A DNA stretch of 64,000 nucleotides from Streptomyces wuyuanensis (GTDB lineage: Bacteria; Actinomycetota; Actinomycetes; Streptomycetales; Streptomycetaceae): assembly GCF_900103455.1 (NCBI RefSeq), contig NZ_FNHI01000001.1, positions 62,001 through 126,000 on the forward strand, written 5' to 3'. The notes under the pieces were generated by a model, which saw only the letters and a program-made list of their open reading frames with translations, ran no database searches and had not been told where the DNA came from. Below are positions 20,370 through 28,421 of the stretch, one piece after another. Positions within the stretch are counted from its first letter, which is position 1; each line of letters opens with the position of its first letter. Position numbers and translations under genes: made by a program.

Positions 20370-21009
20370 ATGCTGACATATCGCGAAGTCATGACGACCG
20401 ACTTCGGAAAGCTCTCCACCGCTGCCGACAAGTGGAATTCGATGGCGGAGGAATTCGCGAAGGTCGAGAAGCGCTATCGGGACAGCGTCCAGAAAATCGC
20501 GCTCGGCGACGCGTGGAAGGGCGAGAGCGCGAACGCGGCCTCCATGAACTTCGCCGCGACCCGGTACGAGTACCAGGCCGCCCAGACCCAGGCCAAGGCG
20601 ACGGCGACACTGCTCCACAATGCGCATGCCCAGTTCGTCGAACTGAAGAAGCAGTTGGAGACCGCACGCGCCGACGCCGTCGGCGACCGCCTACGGCGTG
20701 GCGAACCTGGCCACGTACGACGCGGACATGATCAAGGCCAACCCCTCGAAGTTCGCCACCGATCTCGGCGGAACGGCGTTCAGCGCGTCGATGACCGCGC
20801 TGACCGTGGCTCCCAACCCGGTCACGGCCGGCCTGGCGATCGGCACAGGCGTGGTGTACGCAGGCTGCCTGATCTGGGACAACCACGAGGCCATCGGCGA
20901 CGGAATCGAGAAGGCCGGCGACTGGGTGGGCGACAGGGCCTCGGATCTCGGCGACGGTATCGCCGAGGGGGCGAAGAAGCTGGGCAGCGCCCTCAACCCG
21001 TTCGACTAG
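20370..21009 (+). pseudogene. WXG100-type protein gene, frameshifted and internally deleted
   Basis: The start (MLTYREVMTTDFGKLSTAAD) and the helix-WKG-helix part (GDAWKGESANAASMNFAATR) are typical of Streptomyces WXG100-type proteins, which are often longer with a C-terminal module. After about residue 105 (ARADAVG, near 20682) the frame becomes arginine-rich nonsense. The natural continuation (AYGVANLATYDADMIKANPSKF...GDWVGDRASDLGDGIAEG) appears in the +1 frame and ends at 21009. The join is also shorter than I expect for the family, suggesting deletion plus frameshift. ATG 20370 follows AGGGAAAAGGG. Read literally, the first frame runs on to 21194, overlapping the next gene. Confidence 0.6.
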
Positions 21010-21019
21010 CGAGGAACAC

Positions 21020-21631
21020 ATGCACACGACCATCAGCCCGTTCACGCTTGCCCAGTGGAAGGAAAAGCAGCCCGCCGGGCGCACGAAGTTCGGCTGGCAG
21101 GGCACTTCTCCGGAGCTCGGCGACATCCGGGTGGTGTACCCGGCGGGTCCGGACGTGCCCAACGCGATCGTCACCGCTGTGCACGGCGGTCTGATCCCCA
21201 CGGCCACGTTCGAGACTCGTGGCATGCACACGGATGTCGTGTCGATGCCGACCCTCAACCGCGCGACGCTCCGGGTGGGCGACGGGCTCGTGCGGATGAG
21301 CCGGAACCGCTGGGCGCCGACGCACCGGGGGCGTTCCCTGCACATGACGTATCTGGGCGACGCGTACAGGCTCACGGCGATCAACCGCCGGGCTTACCAG
21401 CTGTTCCGCCGGCCGGATGCCGAAGACCCCGGTGTCGTCATCACGGTGCGGCAGTCGGGCCTCGGAAGCGGCAGGAAGATGACCGTGCAGGCGGTGGGAC
21501 GCGTCCTGCCCGCCGACGTCTCCCTCGCGGCTCTCTTCTCCGGGGTCGACCGGTCCGTGCTCACGCGGCGCGGCGCCGCGCGGGCGGGATTCTCAAGGAT
21601 CTTCAACTTCTGGGCCGAGTCCCAGTCCTGA
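21020..21631 (+). CDS. Hypothetical protein in the ESX-like set
   Basis: I do not recognise this 203-residue protein. It begins MHTTISPFTLAQWKEKQPAG and looks beta-rich (repeated short strands such as GLVRMSRNRW, RSLHMTYLGDAYRLTAIN, GVVITVRQSGLGSGRKMTVQAVGR), without signal peptide or membrane helix. ATG 21020 follows GAGGAA, 11 bases after the end of the broken WXG frame, and the next gene starts 22 bases later, so it is in the same transcription unit. A role as partner or immunity factor for the WXG protein is possible from position only. Confidence 0.55.
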   Translation: MHTTISPFTLAQWKEKQPAGRTKFGWQGTSPELGDIRVVYPAGPDVPNAIVTAVHGGLIPTATFETRGMHTDVVSMPTLNRATLRVGDGLVRMSRNRWAPTHRGRSLHMTYLGDAYRLTAINRRAYQLFRRPDAEDPGVVITVRQSGLGSGRKMTVQAVGRVLPADVSLAALFSGVDRSVLTRRGAARAGFSRIFNFWAESQS

Positions 21632-21652
21632 GTGACTACCAAGTGAGTGTGT

Positions 21653-22516
21653 ATGCCTTCGTTCGACGTTTCCCGGTCCCGCTTCCGGCTGGCCGACGAG
21701 CATCTGATCGTCCTCTCCGAGCTGGCGACGGGGGACGTGGTCCCCGACGAGTTCGCGGCGGCCCGGAAGGAACTGCTGGACTGCGGTCTGATCGATGAGG
21801 ACGGGAAGCTGTCCGCCGTTCTGCTGCCGCTCGCGGAGACGGTCCTCACCCCGGGCGTGGTCATCTCGCTGGAGACTGCCGGCCGGCAGGGCAAGCTGCA
21901 CCACGGCGTGCTCATCGGTGAGGAACACGTCGTCGCGCACGAGGCGTGGCCGGGCGCGACCGAGGCCGAGTACTCCTGCGTCGAGCCGAGGATGCTGGTC
22001 TGGAAGCTCGCCGACATGGTGAACCTCAAGCAGTCCTCGACCGGCCGGGAAACAGCTCTCTCCGTCGTCGAGACGACCATCGGCACCGTCGAGGCCGGCC
22101 TCGCGGTCCTGGAAGGCGAGGACCTCGTCCGGTCCGCTGACGACGAGCGCGAGGCGATCCTCCGGGCCCTCGCGACGGGCGACAGCCTCGGCGAGGCGGC
22201 GCTGACGCTCGTCGCCGACCTGATCTCCGGGCTCCGGTCGAGCTGGCGTCTGACCGCGGCCTGGCAGGCTCACCACGAGGGTCGGGACGGTGTGGAGACG
22301 CGCGGCTTCGCCGTCTGGGACTGCGGCCCTCTCGGCTACTGGCTGCGGGAACTGCCCGCCGAGCCTGTGGCCGCGCAGCGGATCACCCCGGAGAGCACCT
22401 TCAGGCTCGTCCGGGTGGACGCCGAGACGATCTGGACCCGGATCACCGGCCTCCTGCCCGACGAAGGCGAGCTCCGGCACGCCGGCCGTGTCAGGGACGG
22501 CCTCGCGCTTTCCTGA
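21653..22516 (+). CDS. Hypothetical protein, weak resemblance to ESX-associated EspG-type proteins
   Basis: This 287-residue soluble protein starts MPSFDVSRSRFRLADEHLIVLSEL. A strand/helix N-terminal region is followed by VISLETAGRQGKLHHGVLIGEEHVVAHEAW and, at the C terminus, a segment rich in Trp and Leu (AVWDCGPLGYWLRELP...TFRLVRVDAETIWTRITGLLP). The overall length and layout, and the position after WXG-type genes, recall EspG-like chaperones of type VII systems, but no diagnostic motif is seen, so this is inference. ATG 21653 is used; a GTG two codons upstream is an alternative. It closes the four-gene set; recQ follows after 224 bases. Confidence 0.5.
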   Translation: MPSFDVSRSRFRLADEHLIVLSELATGDVVPDEFAAARKELLDCGLIDEDGKLSAVLLPLAETVLTPGVVISLETAGRQGKLHHGVLIGEEHVVAHEAWPGATEAEYSCVEPRMLVWKLADMVNLKQSSTGRETALSVVETTIGTVEAGLAVLEGEDLVRSADDEREAILRALATGDSLGEAALTLVADLISGLRSSWRLTAAWQAHHEGRDGVETRGFAVWDCGPLGYWLRELPAEPVAAQRITPESTFRLVRVDAETIWTRITGLLPDEGELRHAGRVRDGLALS

Positions 22517-22740
22517 ACGGACCGGCCCCCGCTGGCCTCCCGCCGCCCAAAGGCTTCGGATTCCGGGTGTCATGGAGGCTCTGACCTGCGAAGGCGCGGG
22601 GATCGGGAGCGGGAATCGTCCTGGTCCAGTGCTCGGCCCCTGCCGTCCGCGATCAGTGCGTGGCAGGCGCACCCTTCGTGAGCCCCGCCTCACGCCGGGT
22701 GGATTCGCTGATTGTCGGTGCCATCGGGTTGCATGGGGGC

Positions 22741-24900
22741 ATGGACAACCTGGAGCTCCGTGCCGAAGCCGATGCCGTCCTCGCTGAGCTCGTCGGTGCC
22801 CCGGGGGGCTCGGCGCGGCTGCGGGAGGATCAGTGGCAGGCGGTGGCGGCCCTGGTGGAGCAGCGCCGGCGCGCACTGGTGGTGCAGCGCACCGGCTGGG
22901 GCAAGTCGGCGGTGTACTTCGTCGCCACCGCTCTGCTGCGCCGTCGGGGCTTCGGGCCCACCGTGATCATCTCGCCCCTGCTGGCGCTGATGCGCAACCA
23001 GGTCGAGTCGGCGTCGCGGGCGGGCATCCAGGCGCGCACGATCAACTCGGCCAATCCGGAGGACTGGGACACGATCCACGGCGAGGTCGAGCGCGGTGAG
23101 ACCGACGTTCTCCTCGTCAGTCCGGAGCGCCTGAACTCCGTGGACTTCCGCGAGCAGGTACTTCCCAAGCTCGCGACCACGACCGGCCTGCTCGTGGTCG
23201 ACGAGGCGCACTGCATCTCCGACTGGGGCCACGACTTCCGCCCGGACTACCGCCGGCTGCGGGCCATGCTCGCCGAGCTCGCCCCCGGAGTCCCGGTGCT
23301 CGCCACAACCGCGACAGCCAACGCGCGGGTGACCGCGGACGTGGCTGAGCAGTTGGGCACCGGTGCAGGCGAAGCCCTGGTGCTGCGCGGTCCGCTGGAG
23401 AGGGAGAGCCTTCGGCTCGGTGTGGTTCGGTTGCCGGACGCGGCGCACCGCTTGGCATGGCTCGCCGAGCACCTGGACGAGCTGCCGGGCTCGGGGATCA
23501 TCTATGCGCTGACGGTCGCCGCGGCTGAGGAGGCCACCGCTTTCCTGCGGCAGCGCGGGTTCAAGGTGGACTCGTACACGGGCCGGACGGAGAACGCCGA
23601 CCGGCTCCAGGCCGAGGCGGACCTCCAGCAGAACCGGGTGAAGGCGCTGGTGGCGACGTCCGCGCTGGGCATGGGGTTCGACAAGCCGGACCTGGGTTTC
23701 GTGATCCACCTCGGGTCGCCGTCCTCTCCGATCGCGTACTACCAGCAGGTGGGGCGCGCCGGTCGTGGGGTGGAGCACGCCGACGTCCTGATGCTGCCGG
23801 GCAAGGAGGACGAGGCGATCTGGCGCTATTTCGCCGACGCCGCTTTCCCGCCCGAGGCTCAGGTCCGCCAGACCCTGGCGGCTCTCGCCGACGCGGGACG
23901 GCCGCTGTCCGTGCCGGCTCTGGAGGCGGCGGTGGATCTCCGGCGGACCCGGCTGGAGACGATGCTCAAGGTCCTGGACGTGGACGGCGCGGTGCGCCGG
24001 GTGAAGGGCGGCTGGACCAGCACGGGACAGCCCTGGGTGTACGACACGGAGCGATACGCGTGGGTGGCTCGGCAGCGGGCGGCCGAGCAGGAGGCCATGC
24101 GCGAGTACGTGAGCACCTCCCAGTGCCGGATGGAGTTCTTGCGCCGGCAGTTGGACGACGAGGGAGCGGCCCCGTGCGGCCGGTGCGACAACTGCACCGG
24201 CGCCTGGATCGACTCCGCCGTTTCGTCCGAGGCGCTGACGGGGGCCGCGAAGGAACTGGACCGCCCGGGCGTGGAAGTCGAGCCGCGCCGGATGTGGCCG
24301 ACGGGGATGCCCGCACTGGGTGTCGACCTCAAGGGGCGCATCCCGGCCGGCGAGCAGTGCTCCACAGGCCGTGCCCTCGGACGGCTCTCCGACATCGGCT
24401 GGGGCAACCGACTGCGCCCGCTGCTTGCCGAGAACGCCCCCGACGGACCGGTCCCCGACGACGTGCTGAAGGCCGCGGTGGCCGTCCTCGCCGACTGGGC
24501 GCGCTCGCCGGGCGGCTGGGCGCCGAACGTCCCGGACGCCTCCGCCCGGCCGGTGGGGATCGTTGCCGTGCCTTCCCTGTCCCGCCCGCAGTTGGTCGGC
24601 TCCCTCGCTCAGGGAATCGCGTCCATCGGTCGCCTCCCCTACCTCGGCACCCTGACGTACACCGGGCCGGACAGCGGTCACGCGGCCCGCCGCAGCAACT
24701 CGGCCCAGCGCCTCAAGGCGCTGTCCGGAAACTTCACCGTGTCCGAGGACCTGGCCGTCTCCCTGGCCGGATCCTCCGGCCCCGTGCTGCTCGTCGACGA
24801 CTACACCGATTCCGGCTGGACCCTCGCAGTGGCCGCCCGCCTGCTCCGCCGGGCAGGCAGCGCACAGGTCCTTCCGATGGTCCTCGCTGCGGCGGGCTGA
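22741..24900 (+). CDS. recQ: RecQ-family DNA helicase with C-terminal phosphoribosyltransferase-like domain
   Basis: The 719-residue protein unwinds DNA 3'-5' with ATP. It has Walker A (RTGWGKS, about 50-56), DEAH (154-157), ATTATAN, and the motif VI region QQVGRAGRG. A zinc site follows in the RQC region, with cysteines at about 462, 479, 482 and 485 (CGRCDNC). The last 180 residues form an extra domain ending in a PRPP-binding-type loop (VLLVDDYTDSGWT, about 682-694), like ComF/phosphoribosyltransferases. ATG 22741 follows a G-run (GGGGGC) and is where homology begins; in-frame ATG 22660 is rejected. A partial second copy of the extra domain lies inverted at 19069-19640. Confidence 0.88.
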   Translation: MDNLELRAEADAVLAELVGAPGGSARLREDQWQAVAALVEQRRRALVVQRTGWGKSAVYFVATALLRRRGFGPTVIISPLLALMRNQVESASRAGIQARTINSANPEDWDTIHGEVERGETDVLLVSPERLNSVDFREQVLPKLATTTGLLVVDEAHCISDWGHDFRPDYRRLRAMLAELAPGVPVLATTATANARVTADVAEQLGTGAGEALVLRGPLERESLRLGVVRLPDAAHRLAWLAEHLDELPGSGIIYALTVAAAEEATAFLRQRGFKVDSYTGRTENADRLQAEADLQQNRVKALVATSALGMGFDKPDLGFVIHLGSPSSPIAYYQQVGRAGRGVEHADVLMLPGKEDEAIWRYFADAAFPPEAQVRQTLAALADAGRPLSVPALEAAVDLRRTRLETMLKVLDVDGAVRRVKGGWTSTGQPWVYDTERYAWVARQRAAEQEAMREYVSTSQCRMEFLRRQLDDEGAAPCGRCDNCTGAWIDSAVSSEALTGAAKELDRPGVEVEPRRMWPTGMPALGVDLKGRIPAGEQCSTGRALGRLSDIGWGNRLRPLLAENAPDGPVPDDVLKAAVAVLADWARSPGGWAPNVPDASARPVGIVAVPSLSRPQLVGSLAQGIASIGRLPYLGTLTYTGPDSGHAARRSNSAQRLKALSGNFTVSEDLAVSLAGSSGPVLLVDDYTDSGWTLAVAARLLRRAGSAQVLPMVLAAAG

Positions 24901-25020
24901 GCTTCCCCCGCTCGTGAGCGGACGCAGGCACTGACGTGGTCGAGTGCCGGGCGGTGGTCGTCCCGCGCTCGAACCACCTCCGCGACCACGCGGACGTCCT
25001 CCGGCCGCTCCTCCGGTCAG

Positions 25021-25044
25021 CCTGTGGATAACGTTATCCACAGG
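25021..25044. promoter_or_regulatory. Perfect palindrome of two consensus DnaA boxes
   Basis: The 24-bp site consists of CCTGTGGATAAC followed by its exact reverse complement GTTATCCACAGG. It therefore holds two head-to-head perfect DnaA boxes (TGTGGATAA and TTATCCACA) separated by CG. It lies 37 bases upstream of the DUF4192 start codon and 120 bases after recQ. TTATCCACA is the strongest E. coli-type box and a good variant of the Streptomyces box TTGTCCACA. Binding by DnaA is inferred. Confidence 0.75.
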
Positions 25045-25081
25045 GGTCGCGGTCCGCGGTGGTCCGCGAGACCGTCGGGCC

Positions 25082-26794
25082 ATGAACAAGCACCACGAAC
25101 CCACCGGGCCGGCCGACGAGCAGCAGCAGATCACTCTGCGCGGGCCGGCCGAACTCGCCGACGCCCTGCCGTACATGCTGGGTTTCCACCCGACCGATTC
25201 GATCGTGCTCGTCGCGCTCCACGGCGGGCGGGGCCGCTTCGGCGGCCGGCTCCGTCTGGGAATCCCCGAGTCGCAGCACGAGTGGCTGCCCGTCGCCCGC
25301 CACCTCGCCGAGTGCCTCATCGAGGGCAGCGAGCGGCGGGGCGCCCGGCCCGACGGCATCGTCGTCTTCCTGTGCCAGGATCCCGCGGAGGCGGAGACAG
25401 GCCGGGCGGTGATGGAGCGGCTGCGCCCGCTCGCGCAGTGGCTCCGCACCTCCTGCGGAGCGCTCGACGTCCCGGTCCCAGAGGCGCTGTGCATCTCCGG
25501 CGGCCGGTTCTGGAGTTACTGCTGCCCGGATACCCGCTGCTGCCCGGCGGAGGGGACGGCGATGGCGGTTCCCGGTACCTCGGTCATGGCCGCGGCAGCG
25601 GCTTACGCGGGCATCCAGGTCAGGGGCTCGCTGCGGGAGATGGAGTCGCGCATCCAGCCGCTGCGGAGCCCGGCCATGGCCGAACAGGAGCGGGCGCTGG
25701 ACTCCGCGGGTGCGGCCCTGCTGCCGAGGATCCTGCACGGAGGGAGCAGGGAGCAGGTCGGGGCCGAGACCCTGCGGCTCGCCCGTCGGCTGATGAAGCG
25801 CCTGGGGGAGAGGGCGACGCTGGACACGAGCCGGTCCTCGGCGGACGCACGCGACGACAGGCTGATCTCCCACGCCGAAGCGGCCGCGGTGATTCTCGGA
25901 CTTCAGGACCGCGACACCCGGGACCGGGCCGCCGCGTGGATGGAGGGTCCGGACGCCCACCGTGCGCTGCGGCTGTGGCGGGCGCTGGCCCGGCGCTGTG
26001 TCGGTCCCTACGCGGAGCATGCGGCCGCTCCGCTCTCGCTGGCCGGCTGGGTGTCCTGGTCCACGGGCGACGAGCCGAGCGCGCGAGTCGCCCTCAGCCT
26101 CGCCCTCCGCGTGGATCCGGAGTACGTCTTCGCACGGCTGCTCCACCAGGCGTGCAACGACGGGCTGGACCCCGAGGACCTGCGGCGCTGTCTGCGCACG
26201 CCGGGCGCGGCTTTGGAGTCGGCGCAGGCGGCGACGTCCGTGCCCGCCCCGGTCGCCGCCGCTTCCGTGGCCGGCCCGGCGGGATCGGAATCGGCAGTTG
26301 CGGAGCTCACGGTCGGCTGTGCGGGGTCCGACCCGGCTTCACCGGAGCTCGCGGCCGGGTCCGCCGGTGGGGAGCCGGCCGCTGCCGAGCCCGGCACCGT
26401 GCCGGCGGTTCCCCAGGAGGCCGCTCCGGACACCTCGTCCCCCACCCCCTCCGAACCAGCTGTCCCCGCACCCGAAGTCCCCGAGACGGGAAAGGACACA
26501 TCCGTCGCCATGGCGAGCCCCGGCGCGGCAGGGGAGCCCGGGCCGCGGACGCCCGGCTCGGTGCAACCCCCGTGTCACCGCAGCGAGGGGGCGCGCAGGC
26601 CGCAGTCGCGCTCCGGTCCGGTGCGTCCGGCAGCCCTGAGGAAGAACACGGCTGGCCGAGCTGCCGCTCCGGGAGCCACCCCGTCCACCAGGCGGCGCTC
26701 CTCCGAGGTCGACGGCGACACCGCTGCACGGCGCCGGGCCCGATCGGTGGAGCGGCCCGGTGACCGCGGTAGGGGAACGGGTGACGGAGCATGA
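25082..26794 (+). CDS. DUF4192 domain-containing protein
   Basis: The 570-residue protein begins with the conserved DUF4192 opening (LRGPAELADALPYMLGFHPTDSIVLVAL, about residues 18-45) and continues as a folded domain to about residue 390, including YCCPDTRCCP and the ARVALSLALRVDPEYVFARLLHQACNDGLDP segment, which resembles a TPR-like helical repeat. The last 180 residues are Ala/Pro/Glu/Ser-rich and basic at the end, probably disordered. The function of DUF4192 is unknown; it is common in actinobacteria. ATG 25082 is taken as the start of homology, though no clear Shine-Dalgarno sequence precedes it. The DnaA-box palindrome sits in its promoter region. Confidence 0.82.
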   Translation: MNKHHEPTGPADEQQQITLRGPAELADALPYMLGFHPTDSIVLVALHGGRGRFGGRLRLGIPESQHEWLPVARHLAECLIEGSERRGARPDGIVVFLCQDPAEAETGRAVMERLRPLAQWLRTSCGALDVPVPEALCISGGRFWSYCCPDTRCCPAEGTAMAVPGTSVMAAAAAYAGIQVRGSLREMESRIQPLRSPAMAEQERALDSAGAALLPRILHGGSREQVGAETLRLARRLMKRLGERATLDTSRSSADARDDRLISHAEAAAVILGLQDRDTRDRAAAWMEGPDAHRALRLWRALARRCVGPYAEHAAAPLSLAGWVSWSTGDEPSARVALSLALRVDPEYVFARLLHQACNDGLDPEDLRRCLRTPGAALESAQAATSVPAPVAAASVAGPAGSESAVAELTVGCAGSDPASPELAAGSAGGEPAAAEPGTVPAVPQEAAPDTSSPTPSEPAVPAPEVPETGKDTSVAMASPGAAGEPGPRTPGSVQPPCHRSEGARRPQSRSGPVRPAALRKNTAGRAAAPGATPSTRRRSSEVDGDTAARRRARSVERPGDRGRGTGDGA

Positions 26795-27044
26795 TCGGTC
26801 GATCGAAGACCTGGGAGGCGCGGCGGAGCGTGATCGTCCCGTCTCCGCGAGGGCCCGCGTCCGGCCTACCGGCGGTGCCGCACCGCCGGAACCCCGGGCC
26901 GTGAGGCGGCCCCGCCCGGTCGGGTCCGGTGCGGTTTGACCGGTGGTGCCCTACGGCCGGACCTCGTGGATCGGGAGGCGCGCCGGGCGAGGCCCCCGCC
27001 CGGCCTTCGGGCCGGTTCCTCGCTGTCCCACGCCTCGTCCTGAT

Positions 27045-27132
<88 letters not shown>

Positions 27133-27470
27133 CGGCCGGTCCGGACCGGCCCGGTGCGGCCGCGTTCGGTCCTGCCCCGACTGCGCCCCGGCGGGTCCTG
27201 CCCCGGCCCCGACCCCCGGCACGGGCCGGGCCGGTCAGTCACCGGCCCGTGGCGTCCGGCCGTCCCGGCCCCCGTCCGGCCGGTGACGGGCGCCGCCCGG
27301 TGGCCGGGTCATCGGCGGAGCCGAACCAAGGGAGGGCGGAGAGCCGTCGAAGACGTCGTCGGGAGCGCGGGGAGGGCGTAGTTGGGGGTGCGAGTACGGC
27401 GGGTCCGGCGCGCGACGGGGCTGTCGATCCGGATCGCCAAGAAGCCGTTGTTCTGATCGCGAAGGGAGTG

Positions 27471-27502
27471 TTTATCGTCAGGAAGACGACTATGATCGCG
27501 GC
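27471..27502 (+). promoter_or_regulatory. Promoter and possible operator of the NrtR-like gene
   Basis: TATGAT (27491-27496) is a near-consensus -10 hexamer six bases before ATG 27503, so the transcript probably starts at the ATG itself. Overlapping it is the inverted repeat TCGTC-AGGAA-GACGA (27475-27489), well placed for repression. Both assignments are inferences from sequence. Confidence 0.5.
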
Positions 27503-28261
27503 ATGCCCTACGACCCGTCGGCTTTCCCGCCCTTCGCTGTCACCGTCGACCTGGTGGTGCTCACCGTGCGGCGTGATGCGCTGTGCGCTCTGGTCGTGCG
27601 CCGCGGTGAGCAGCCGTACCAGGGCCGGTGGGCGCTGCCCGGGGGATTCGTCAGGGCCGACGAGGACCTCACTGGGGCGGCGGCGCGCGAACTCGTCGAG
27701 GAGACGGGGCTCTGCGTGCACGACCCCCACTCGCCCGCGCCCGACAACGGCGCCCACCTCGAACAGCTCGCGACCTACGGCGACCCGAAGCGCGACCCGC
27801 GGATGCGGGTGGTGAGCGTCGCACATCTGGCACTCGCTCCGGACCTCCCGGCGCCCCGCGCCGGAGGCGATGCGAACAGTGCGCGCTGGGCACCCGTCGA
27901 GACGTTGCTGGGCCAGGAGGGCGGTGCGCGGGGCGAGGAGCAGTCCGGGCAGCTCGCCTTCGACCACACACAGATCCTGGCGGACGGCGTGGAACGGGCC
28001 CGCTCCAAGATCGAGTACTCGTCGCTGGCCACGGCGTTCTGCCCACCGGAGTTCACGGTCGGCGAGCTGCGGCGGGTGTACGAGGCGGTGTGGGGCGTGG
28101 CCCTGGACCCGCGGAACTTCCACCGCAAGGTGACCGGCACCCCCGGCTTCCTGGTGCCCGCGGGCGGCACGACGACCCGCCAGGGCGGTCGCCCCGCACA
28201 GCTCTTCCGGGCCGGTGGCGCGACCTTGCTCAATCCGCCGATGCTGCGCCCCGAGGTCTGA
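27503..28261 (+). CDS. NrtR-like transcriptional regulator (Nudix domain plus winged helix)
   Basis: The 252-residue protein has an N-terminal Nudix domain with an intact Nudix box (GFVRADEDLTGAAARELVEETGL, about 50-72) and a C-terminal winged-helix region (FTVGELRRVYEAVWGVALDPRNFHRKV, about 185-212) ending in LFRAGGATLLNPPMLRP. This architecture is that of NrtR regulators of NAD metabolism, which bind ADP-ribose-type ligands. Classic NrtR proteins are non-catalytic, but the box here keeps the REXXEE residues, so hydrolase activity cannot be excluded. No NAD gene is nearby, so the regulon is unknown. ATG 27503 has no Shine-Dalgarno sequence and is probably leaderless. Confidence 0.82.
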   Translation: MPYDPSAFPPFAVTVDLVVLTVRRDALCALVVRRGEQPYQGRWALPGGFVRADEDLTGAAARELVEETGLCVHDPHSPAPDNGAHLEQLATYGDPKRDPRMRVVSVAHLALAPDLPAPRAGGDANSARWAPVETLLGQEGGARGEEQSGQLAFDHTQILADGVERARSKIEYSSLATAFCPPEFTVGELRRVYEAVWGVALDPRNFHRKVTGTPGFLVPAGGTTTRQGGRPAQLFRAGGATLLNPPMLRPEV

Positions 28262-28421
28262 CTGCAGGGCGGCGTGTGCGCGCAAATGCCGCCCTCGCCC
28301 TGACACCCGGCACTACGAGGCTGCGTAGAAAGTCCGAAATGTCGCGTTATCGTGCTGCGGTATCCGCACCTGCCGTGTACCCGCACAGCCGCCGAGCGGT
28401 CTCACCTCCGCAAGGGAAGCG

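Noticed and set aside
19069..22516. Prophage or integrative element around the ESX-like genes
   Set aside because: No integrase, tRNA target, direct-repeat ends or phage structural genes are visible; the inverted RecQ homology explains the structure better.
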